A program made the position numbers and the translations under genes. From Fistularia commersonii (Eukaryota > Chordata > Actinopteri > Syngnathiformes > Fistulariidae), in assembly GCA_037954325.1 (NCBI GenBank), contig JBBMNZ010000064.1, positions 186,001 to 250,000 of the forward strand: a stretch of DNA of 64,000 nucleotides, written 5' to 3'. Numbering within the stretch: the stretch's first letter is position 1; the number at the start of each line of letters is the position of its first letter. Positions 50,936-61,807 of this stretch are shown here, one piece after another. The notes beneath the pieces are model-generated. The model did not search any database. It was not told where the DNA came from and saw only the letters and a list, made by a program, of their open reading frames with translations.

Positions 50936-52787
50936 TCAAAAGATATAGCCATTTGTTAAAAAAGTACTTATCTCACCGAGTTGAAGCGTTTTTGATTCGG
51001 AGTGGAAATAACTTTTGAATTTCATCAAGCTGGTTTCTGCTGTTGAAATATGTTGTTTAGAACATGTTTCTGCACAATATATGTCAAATTCAGTGTAATC
51101 CCTTCATAGGTCCAAAAGATATCGCCAGTCGTTCCGAAAGAACTTATCTCACCGAGGTGAGGCGTTTTTGATTCGGAGTGGAAATAACCAATGAATTTCA
51201 TCAAGCTGGTTTCTGCTGTTGAAATATGTTTTTTAGGATATGATACTGCACAATAAATGTCAAATTCAGTGTAATCCCTTCACAGGTTCAAAAAATATAT
51301 TCATTCGTTCAAAAATTGCTTATCTCACAAAGTTGAAGAGTTTTTGATTAGTATTGGAAATAACTAATGAATTTCATCAAGCTGGTTTCTGCTCTTGAAA
51401 TTTGTTGTTTAGGATATTATTATGGACAATATATGACAAATTAAGTGTAATCCTTTAACAAGTTCAAAAGATATAGCCATTCGTTCAAAAAGTACTTATC
51501 TCACCGAGTTGAAGCATTTTTGATTAGGAGTGGAAATAACTTTTGAATTTCATCAAGCTGGTTTCTGCTGTTGAAATATGTTGTTTAGGACATGATTCTG
51601 CACAATATATGTCAAATTTAGTGAAATCCCATTACAGGTTTAAAGGATATAGCCATTCGTCCAAAAAGTACTTATGTCATAAAGTTGAAGAGTTTTTGAT
51701 TAGTATTGGAAATAACCAATGAATTACGTCAAGCTGGTTTCTGCTGTTGAAATATGTTGTTAGGTCAAGATTCTGCACAATATATGTCATATTCAGAGAT
51801 ATCCCATCAAAAGTCCAAAAGATATAGCCATTCGTTCAAAAAGTGCTTAACTCACCGAGTTGAGACGTTTCTGATTAGGAGTGGAAATAACTAATGAATT
51901 TCATCAAGCTGGTTTCTGCTGTTGAAATATGTTGTTTAGGACATGATTCTGCACAATATATGTCAAATTCGTGTGAGCCCATTACAAGTTGAAAGGATAT
52001 AGCCATTCGTTCAAAACGTTCTTATGAGACTGAGTTGAAGCGTTTTTGATTAGGAGTGCAAATAGCTAATGAATTTCATCAAGCTGATTCCTGCTGTTGA
52101 AATATGTTGTTTAGGACATGATTCTGCACAAAATATGTCAAATTCAGTATAATCCAGCGACAAGTTCAAAAGATATTGCCATTCGATCAAAAAGTGCTTA
52201 TCTCACCGAGGTGAAGCGTTTTTGGATTCGGAGTGGAAATAACTTTTGAATTTCATCACGCTGGTTTTTGCTGTTGAAATATGTTGTTTAGGACATGATT
52301 CTGCACAATATATGTCAAATTCAGTGTAATCCCTTCATACGTTAAAAAGATATCGCCATTCGTTCAAAAAGTACTTATCTCACCGAGTTGAAGCTTTTTT
52401 GATTCGGAGTGGAAATAACTTTTGAATTTCATCACGCCTGTTTCTGCTGTTTAAATATGTTGTTTAGGACATGATTCTGCACAATATATGTCAAAATCAG
52501 TATAATCCCTTCATAGGTTCAAAAGATATCGCCATTCGTTCAAAAAGTACTTATATCACTGAGTTGAAGCGTTTTTGGATTCAGTATGGAAATAATCAAT
52601 GAATTTCATCAAGCTGGTTTCTGCTGTTGAAATATGTTTTTTAGGATATGATTCTGCACAATATATGTCAAATTCAGTGTAATCACATCACAGGTTCAAA
52701 AGATATCGCCATTCGTTCAAAAACTGCTTATCTAATCGGGTTGAAGCGTTTTTAATTAGGAGTGGAAATAACTAATGGATTTAATCA
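50936..52787 (+). repeat. Ten-monomer block, repeated at ~59.9-61.8 kb
   Basis: This block matches 59909-61760 at an offset of 8973 bp (51 monomers). Shared rare forms include CCGAAAGAACTTATC with CCGAGGTGAGGCG, GATATTATTATGGAC, ATATGACAAATTAAG, CAAGCTGATTCCTGC, CATCACGCCTG and GGATTCAGTATGG. Shared sequence continues to about 52834. There this copy turns into CTGCAGAAAATATTT (the 35.4-kb type), while the other copy continues with CTGCACAACACATGTC. It therefore marks the left edge of an inserted or tandemly duplicated large block. Confidence 0.84.
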
Positions 52788-55700
52788 AGCTGGTTTCTGC
52801 TGTTGAAATATGTTGTTTAGGACATGATTCTGCAGAAAATATTTAAAATTCAGTGTAATCCAGCGACAAGATCAAAAGATATACCCATTCGTGCAAATAG
52901 TGCTCATCTCACCGAGTTGAAGCAATTTTGATTAGGTGTGGAAATAACTAATGAATTTCATCAAGCTGTTTTCTGCTGTTGAAATATGTTCTTTAGGATA
53001 TGATTCTGCACAATATACGTCAAAGTCAGTGTGATCCCAATTACAGGTTCGAAGGATATAGCCATTCGTTCAAAAAGTACTTATCTCACCGAGTTGAAGC
53101 GTTTTTGATTAGGAGTGGAAATAACTTTTGAATTTCATCAAGCTGGTTTCTGCTGTTGAAATTTGTTGTTTAGGACATGATTCTGCAAAACACATGTCAA
53201 ATTCAGTGTAATCCCATCACAGGTTCAAAGGATATAGCCATTCGTCCAAAAAGTACTTATGTCACCAAGTTGAAGAGTTTTTGATTAGGAGTGGAAATAA
53301 CTAATGAATTTCATCAAGCTGGTTTCTCCTGTTGAAATATGTTGTTTAGGACATGATTCTGCACAATATATGTCAAATTCTTGTGAGCCCATTATGGGTT
53401 CAAAGGATATAGCCATTCGTTTAAAACGTTTCTATGAGACCGAGTTGAAGCGTTTTTGATTAGGAGTGCAAATATCTAATGAATTTCATCAAGCTGGTTC
53501 CTGCTGTTGAAAAATGTTGTTTAGGAAAAATTTCTGCACAATATATGTCAAATTCAGTATAATCCAACGACAAGTTCAAAAGATATTGCCATTCGATCAA
53601 AAAGTGCTTATCTCACCGAGTTGAAGCGTTTTTTTATTCGGAGTGGAAATAACTAATGAATTTCATTGAGCTGGTTTCTGCTGTTGTAATATGTTGTTTA
53701 GGACATGATTCTGCAGAAAATATTTAAAATTCAGTGTAATCCAGCGACAAGATCAAAAGATATACCCATTCGTGCAAAAAGTGCTCATCTCACCGAGTTG
53801 AAGCAATTTTGATTAGGTGTGGAAATAACTAATGAATTTCATCAAGCTGGTTTCTGCTGTTGAAATATGTTCTTTAGGATATGATTCTGCACAATATATG
53901 TCAAAGTCAGTGTGATCCCAATTACAGGTTCGAAGGATATAGCCATTCGTTCAAAAGTACTTATCTCACCGAGTTGAAGCGTTTTTGATTAGGAGTGGAA
54001 ATAACTAATGAATTTCATTAAGCTGGTTTCTGCTATTGAAATATGTTGTTAAGACATGATTCTGCACAATATATGTCAAATTCAGTATAATCCCTTCACA
54101 AGTTCAAAAGATATAGCCATGCGTTCAAAAAGTGCTTATCTCACCGAGTTGAAGCGTTTTTGATTAGGAGTGGAAAAAACTAATGAATTTCATCAAGCTG
54201 GTTTCTGCTGTTGAAATATGTTGTTTAGAACATGATTCTGCACAATATATGTCAAATTTAGTGTAATCCCTTCATAGGTTCAAAAGATATCGCCAGTCGT
54301 TCCAAAAGAACTTATCTCACCGATTTGAGGGGTTTTTGATTCGGAGTGGAAATAACCAATGAATTTCATCAAGCTGGTTTCTGCTGTTGAAATATGTTGT
54401 TTAGGATATGATTCTGCACAATATATGTCAAATTTAGTGTAATCACATCACAGGATCAAAAGATATAGCCATTCGTTCAAAAACTGCTCATCTTATCGGG
54501 TTGAAGCGTTTTTGATTAGGAGTGGAAATAACTGATGGATTTCGTCAAGCTGGTTTCTGCTGTTGAAATATGTTGTTTAGGACATGATTCTGCAAAACAC
54601 ATGTCAAATTCAGTGTAATCTAGCGATAAGATCAAAAGATATAGCCATTCGTTCAAAAACTGCTTATCTTATCGGGTTGAAGCATTTTTGATTCGGAGTG
54701 GAAATAACTAATGAATTTCATCAAGCTGGTTTCTGCTGTTGAAATATGTTGTTTAGGACAAGATTCTGCACAACATATGTCAAATTCAGTGAAATCCCAT
54801 CCCAGGTTCAAAAAATATAGCCATTCTTTAAAAAATTGCTTATCTCACCAAGTTGAAGAGTTTTTTATTAGTATTGGAAATAACTAATGAATTTCATCAA
54901 GCTGGTTTCTGCTTTTGAAATTTGTTGTTTAGGACATGATTCTTGACAATACATGTCAAATTCAGTGTAATCCCTTCACAAGTTCACAAGATATAGCCAT
55001 TCGTTCAAAAAGTACTTATCTCACCGAGTTGAAGCGTTTTTGATTCGGAGTGGAAATAACTTTTGAATTTCATCAAGCTGGTTTCTGCTGTTGAAATATG
55101 TTGTTTAGGACATGATTCTGCACAATATATGTCAAATTCAGTGAAATCCCATTACAGGTTCAACGGATATAGCCATTCGTCAAAAAAGTACTTATGTCAC
55201 CAAGTTGAAGAGTTTTTGATTAGTATTGGAAATAACCAATGAATTTGATCTAGCTGGTTTCTGCTGTTGAAATATGTTGTTAGGTCAAGCTTCTGCACAA
55301 TATATGTCATATTCAGAGATATCCCATCAAAAGTCCAAAAGATATAGCCATTTGTTCAAAAAGTGCTTAACTCACCGAGTTGAGACATTTCTGATTAGGT
55401 GTGGAAATGACTAATAAATTTCATCAAGCTGGTTTCTGCTGTTGAAATATGTTGTTTAGGACATGAATATGCACAATATATGTCAAATTCAGTGAAAACC
55501 CATCAAAAGTCCAAAAGATATAGCCATTCGTTCAAAAAGTGCTTATCTCACCGAGTTGAAGCGTTTTTGATTACTATTGGAAATAACTAAAGAATTTCAT
55601 CAAGCTGGTTTCTGCTCTTGAAATTTGTTGTTCAGGACATTATTCTGGACAATATATGTCAAATTCTTGTGAGCCCATTACAGGTTCAAAGGATATAGCC

Positions 55701-57730
55701 ATTCGTTCAAAACGTGCTTATGATACTGAGTTGAAGCGTTTTTGATTAGGAGTGCAAATGACCAATGAATTTCATCAAGCTGGTTCCTGCTGTTAAAAAA
55801 AATTGTTTAGGACAAGATTCTGCACAAAATATGTCAAATTCAGTATAATCCAGCGACAAGTTCAAAAGATATTGCCATTCGATCAAAAAGTGCTTATCTC
55901 ACCGAGTCGAAGCGTTTTTGATTCGGATTAAAAATAATAAATTAATTTCATCAAGCTGGTTTCTGCTGTTGAAATATGTTGTCTAGGACATGATTGTGCA
56001 GAAAATATATAAAATTCAGTGTAATCCAGCGACAAGATCAAAAGATATAGCCTTTCGTGCAAATAATGCTTATATCACCGAGTTGAAGCGTTTTTGTTTA
56101 GGAGTGGAAATAACTAATGAATTTCATCAAGCTGGTTTCTGCTGTTGAAATATGTTTTTTTGGATATGATTCTGCACAATGAATGTCAAATTCAGTGTGA
56201 TCCCATTACAGGTTCAAAGGATATTGCCATTCGTTCAAAAATTGCTTATGTCACCGAGTTGAAGCGTTTTTGATTAGGAGTGGAAATAACTTTTGAATTT
56301 CATCAAGCTGGTTTCTGCTGTTGAAATATGTTGTTTAGAACATGTTTCTGCACGATATATGTCAAATTCAGTGTAATCCCTTCATAGGTTCAAAAGATCT
56401 AGCCATTCATCCAAAAAGTACTTATGTCACCAAGTTTAAGAGTTTTTGATTAGTATTTGAAATAACCAATGAATTTCATCACGCTGGTTTCTGCTGTTGA
56501 AATATGTTGTTAGGTCAAGATTCTGCACAATATATGTCATGTTCAGAGATATCCCATCAAAAGTCCAAAAGATATAGCCATTCGTTCAAAAAGTGCTTAT
56601 CTCAGCAAGTTGAGACGTTTCTGATTAGGAGTGGAAATAACAAATGAATTTCATCAAGCTGGTTCCCGCTGTTGAAATATGTTGTTTAGGACAAGATTCT
56701 GAACAAAATATGTCAAATTCAGTATAATCCAGCGACAAGTTCAAAAGATATAGCCATTCGATCAAAAAGTGCTTATCTCACCGAGTTGAAGCGTTTTTGA
56801 TTCGGAGTAGAAATAACTAATGAATTTCATCAAGCTGGTTTCTGCTGTTGAAATATGTTGTTTAGGACATGATTCTGCAGAAAATATTTAAAATTCAGTG
56901 TAATCCAGCGACAAGATCAAAAGATATAGCCATTCTTGCAAATAATGCTTATCTCACCGAGTTGAAGCGTTTTTGATTAGGAGTGGAAATAACTAATGAA
57001 TTTCATCACGCTGGTTTTTGCTGTTGAAATATGTTGTTTAGGACATGATTCTGCACAATATATATTCAAATTCAGTGTAATCCCTTCATAGGTTAAAAAA
57101 AATATCGCCATTCGTTCAAAAAGTACTTATGTCAAAAAGTTGAAGAGTTTTTGATTAGTATTGGATATAATCAATGAATTTCGTCAAGCTGGTTTCTGCT
57201 GTTGAAATATGTTGTTAGGTCAAGATTCTGCACAATATATGTCATATTCTGAGATATCCCATCAAAAGTCCAAAAGACATAGCCATTCATTCAAAAAGTG
57301 CTTATCTCACCGAGTTGAGAAGTTTCTGATTAGGAGTGGAAATAACTAATGAATTTCATCAAGCTGGTTTCTGCTGTTGAAATATGTGGTTTAGGACATG
57401 ATTCTGCACAATATATGTCAAATTCAGTATAATCCCTTCATAGGTTAAAAAGATATCGCCATTCGTTCAACAAGTACTTATCTCACCGAGTTGAAGCGTT
57501 TTTGATTAGGAGTGGAAAAATTTTTTGAATTTCATCACGCTGGTTTCTGCTGTTGAAATATGTTTTTTAGGATATGATTCTGCACAATAAATGTCAAATT
57601 CAATGTATTCACATCACAGGATCAAAAGATATAGCCATTCGTTCAAATACTGCTTATCTTATCGGGTTGAAGCGTTTTTGATTAGGAGTGGAAATAACTA
57701 ATGGATTTAATCAAGCTGGTTTCTGCTGTT
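52788..57730 (+). repeat. Copy of 35378-40320 (offset 17410 bp, 99 monomers)
   Basis: About 28 monomers match 35378-40320 in order. The markers CTGCAGAAAATATTT (35420 and 52830) and TTAAAAAAAATTG (start 38360 and 55770) give the same 17410-bp offset. Scattered differences include GCTGTTGTAATATG near 53686, CACAACATATG near 54771, GAATATGCACAATA near 55466, ACCGAGTCGAAG near 55907 and a TATATATTCAAATTC form near 57060. The copy is a little more diverged than the 6505-bp pair, so it is probably older. It joins the mosaic stretch and the 6505-bp segment in one transferred block. Confidence 0.85.
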
Positions 57731-59340
57731 GATATATGTTGTTTAGGACATGATTCTGCACAATATATGTCAAATTCAGTGTAATCCCTTCACAAGTTCA
57801 AAAGATATAGCCATTTTTTCAAAAAGTGCTTATCTCACCAAGTTGAAGCGTTTTTGATTAGGAGTGGTAATAACTATTGAATTTCATCAAGCTGGTTTCT
57901 GCTGTTGAAATATGTTGTTTAGGACATGATTCTGCACAATATATGTCAAATTCAGTATAATCCCATCACAGGTTCAAAAGTTATAGCCATTCGATCAAAA
58001 AGTGCTTATCTCACCGAGTTGAATCGTTTTTGATTCGGAGTGGAAAAAACTAATGAATTTCATCAAGCTGGTTTCTGACTTTTAAATATGTTGTTTAGGA
58101 CATAATTCTGCACAATATATGTCCCATTCAGTGAAATCCAATCAAAAGTTCAAAAGATATAGCTATTCGATCAAAAAGTGCTTATCTCACCGAGTTGAAG
58201 CGTTTTTGATTCGAGTTGGAAATAACTAATGAATTTCATCAAGCTGGTTTCTGCTGTTGAAATATGTTGTTTATGACATAATTCTGCACAATATATGTCA
58301 AATTCAGTGTAATCCCTTCACAGGTTCAAAAGATATAGCCATTCGTTCAAAAAGTACTTATCTCACTGTGTTGAAGCATTTGATTAGGAGTGGAAAAAAC
58401 TAATGAATTTCATCAATCTGGTTTCTGCTGTTGATATATGTTGTTTAGAACATGATTCTGCACACTATATGTCAAATTCAGTGTAATCCCTTTATAGGTT
58501 CAAAAGATATAGCCATTCATTCAAAAAGTACTTATCTCACCAAGTTGAAGCGTTTTTTATTAGGAGTGGAAATAACTTTTGTATTTCACCATGCTGGTTT
58601 TTGCTGTTGAAATATGTTGTTCATTACAAGATTCTGCACAATATATGTCAAATTCAGTGTAATCCCTTCATAGGTTAAAAAGATATCGCCATTCGTTCAA
58701 AAAGTACTTATCTCACCGAGTTGAAGCGTTTTTGATTAGGAGTGGAAAAAATTTTTGAATTTCATCACGCTGGTTTCTGCTGTTGAAATATGTTGTTTAG
58801 GACAGGATTTTGCACAACACATGTCAAATTCAGTGTAATCCAGCGACAAGATCAAAAGATATAGCCATTCGATCAAAAAGTACTTATCTCACCGAGTTGA
58901 AGCGTTTTTGGATTCGGAGTGGAAATAATCAATGAATTTCATCAAGCTGGTTTCTGCTGTTGAAATATGTTTTTTAGGATATGATTCTGCACAATATATG
59001 TCAAATTCAGTGTAATCACATCACAGGTTCAAAAGATATAGCCATTCGTTCAAAAACTGCTTATCTTATCGGGTTGAAGCGTTTTTGATTAGGAGTGGAA
59101 ATAACTAATGGATTTAATCAAGCTGGTTTCTGCTGTTGAAATATGTTGTTTAGGACATGATTCTGCACAACACATGTCAAATTCAGTGTAATCCAGCGAC
59201 AAGATCAAAAGATATAGCCATTCGTTCAAAAAGTGCTTATCTCACCGAGTTGAAGCAATTTTGATTAGGAGTGGCAATAACTAATGAATTTCATCAAGTA
59301 GATTTCTACTGTTGAAATATGTTGTTTAGGACATGATTCT
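57731..59340 (+). repeat. Continuation of the same copy after loss of one monomer
   Basis: From here the match to the 40.5-42.1 kb region continues at offset 17235 instead of 17410 (CCATTTTTTC at 40576 and 57811), a change of 175 bp or one monomer. The monomer starting near 40480 (GAACTGTGTTG) has fused with its neighbour; the fused copy reads GTTGATATATGTTG near 57728. Single differences include CTTTTGTATTTCACC near 58580 and TTCATTACAAG near 58620. The block ends in the GTAGATTTCTAC monomer at about 59300. Confidence 0.82.
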
Positions 59341-59585
59341 GCACAATATATGTCAAATTTAGTGAAATCCCATTACATGTTCAAAGGATATAGCCAATCG
59401 TCCAAAAAGTACTTATATCACCAAGTTGAAGAGTTTTTCATTAGTATTGGAAATAACCAATGAATTACGTCAAGCTGGTTTCTGCTGTTGAAATATGTTG
59501 TTAGGTAAAGATTCTGCACAATATATGTCATATCCAGAGATATACCATCAAAAGTCCAAAAGATATAGCCATACGTTCAAAAAGT
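59341..59585 (+). repeat. Short remnant between two five-monomer losses
   Basis: The marker ATGTTCAAAG lies at 43021 in the source and 59377 here, an offset of 16356, so 879 bp (five monomers) were lost at about 59340. Near 59585 the offset falls again to 15478 at CAGAACATGT (44201 and 59679). That is another five monomers, counting a 1-bp gain in GAATTTTAATCAAG near 59637. Only about 1.4 monomers survive between the two losses. Confidence 0.8.
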
Positions 59586-61807
59586 GCTTATCTCACCGAG
59601 TTGAAGCATTTTTGATTAGGAGTGGAAATAACTTTTGAATTTTAATCAAGCTGGTTTCTGCTGTTGAAATATGTTGTTCAGAACATGTTTCTGCACAATA
59701 TATGTCAAATTCAGTGTAATCCCTTCATAGGTTCAAAAGATATCGCCAGTCGTTCCAAAAGAATTTATCTCACCGAGTTGAAGCGTTTTTGATTAGGAGT
59801 GGAAATAACTAATGAATTTCTACAAGCTGGTTTCTGCTGTTGAAATATGTTGTTTCGGACATGATTCTGTACAATATATGTCAAATTCAGTGTAATCCCT
59901 TCACAAGTTCAAAAGATATAGCCATTTGTTAAAAAAGTACTTATCTCACCGAGTTGAAGCGTTTTTGATTCGGAGTGGAAATAACTTTTGAATTTCATCA
60001 AGCTGGTTTCTGCTGTTGAAATATGTTGTTTAGAACATGTTTCTGCACAATATATGTCAAATTCAGTGTAATCCCTTCATAGGTCCAAAAGATATCGCCA
60101 GTCGTTCCGAAAGAACTTATCTCACCGAGGTGAGGCGTTTTTGATTCGGAGTGGAAATAACCAATGAATTTCATCAAGCTGGTTTCTGCTGTTGAAATAT
60201 GTTTTTTAGGATATGATTCTGCACAATAAATGTCAAATTCAGTGTAATCCCTTCACAGGTTCAAAAAATATATTCATTCGTTCAAAAATTGCTTATTTCA
60301 CCAAGTTGAAGAGTTTTTGATTAGTATTGGAAATAACTAATGAATTTCATCAAGCTGGTTTCTGCTCTTGAAATTTGTTGTTTAGGATATTATTATGGAC
60401 AATATATGACAAATTAAGTGTAATCCTTTAACAAGTTCAAAAGATATAGCCATTCGTTCAAAAAGTACTTATCTCACCGAGTTGAAGCATTTTTGATTAG
60501 GAGTGGAAATAACTTTTGAATTTCATCAAGCTGGTTTCTGCTGTTGAAATATGTTGTTTAGGACATGATTCTGCACAATATATGTCAAATTTAGTGAAAT
60601 CCCATTACAGGTTTAAAGGATATAGCCATTCGTCCAAAAAGTACTTATGTCATAAAGTTGAAGAGTTTTTGATTAGTATTGGAAATAACCAATGAATTAC
60701 GTCAAGCTGGTTTCTGCTGTTGAAATATGTTGTTAGGTCAAGATTCTGCACAATATATGTCATATTCAGAGATATCCCATCAAAAGTCCAAAAGATATAG
60801 CCATTCGTTCAAAAAGTGCTTAACTCACCGAGTTGAGACGTTTCTGATTAGGAGTGGAAATAACTAATGAATTTCATCAAGCTGGTTTCTGCTGTTGAAA
60901 TATGTTGTTTAGGACATGATTCTGCACAATATATGTCAAATTCGTGTGAGCCCATTACAAGTTGAAAGGATATAGCCATTCGTTCAAAACGTTCTTATGA
61001 GACTGAGTTGAAGCGTTTTTGATTAGGAGTGCAAATAGCTAATGAATTTCATCAAGCTGATTCCTGCTGTTGAAATATGTTGTTTAGGACATGATTCTGC
61101 ACAAAATATGTCAAATTCAGTATAATCCAGCGACAAGTTCAAAAGATATTGCTATTCGATCAAAAAGTGCTTATCTCACCGAGGTGAAGCGTTTTTGGAT
61201 TCGGAGTGGAAATAACTTTTGAATTTCATCACGCTGGTTTTTGCTGTTGAAATATGTTGTTTAGGACATGATTCTGCACAATATATGTCAAATTCAGTGT
61301 AATCCCTTCATACGTTAAAAAGATATCGCCATTCGTTCAAAAAGTACTTATCTCACCGTGTTGAAGCTTTTTTGATTCGGAGTGGAAATAACTTTTGAAT
61401 TTCATCACGCCTGTTTCTGCTGTTTAAATATGTTGTTTAGGACATGATTCTGCACAATATATGTCAAAATCAGTATAATCCCTTCATAGGTTCAAAAGAT
61501 CTCGCCATTCGTTCAAAAAGTACTTATATCACTGAGTTGAAGCGTTTTTGGATTCAGTATGGAAATAATCAATGAATTTCATCAAGCTGGTTTCTGCTGT
61601 TGAAATATGTTTTTTAGGATATGATTCTGCACAATATATGTCAAATTCAGTGTAATCACATCACAGGTTCAAAAGATATCGCCATTCGTTCAAAAACTGC
61701 TTATCTAATCGGGTTGAAGCGTTTTTAATTAGGAGTGGAAATAACTAATGGATTTAATCAAGCTGGTTTCTGCTGTTGAAATATGTTGTTTAGGACATGA
61801 TTCTGCA
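59586..61807 (+). repeat. Copy of ~50617-52834 (offset 8973 bp, 51 monomers)
   Basis: The marker TTCGGACATG at 50881 recurs at 59854 and CAGAACATGT at 50706 recurs at 59679, both 8973 bp later. Small differences include CTTATTTCACC near 60292, GATATTGCTATTCG near 61146, ACCGTGTTGAAGC near 61355 and GATCTCGCC near 61499. Beyond 61807 the monomer order continues with CTGCACAACACATGTC, presumably the ancestral continuation of the 50.9-52.8 kb block. Confidence 0.84.
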
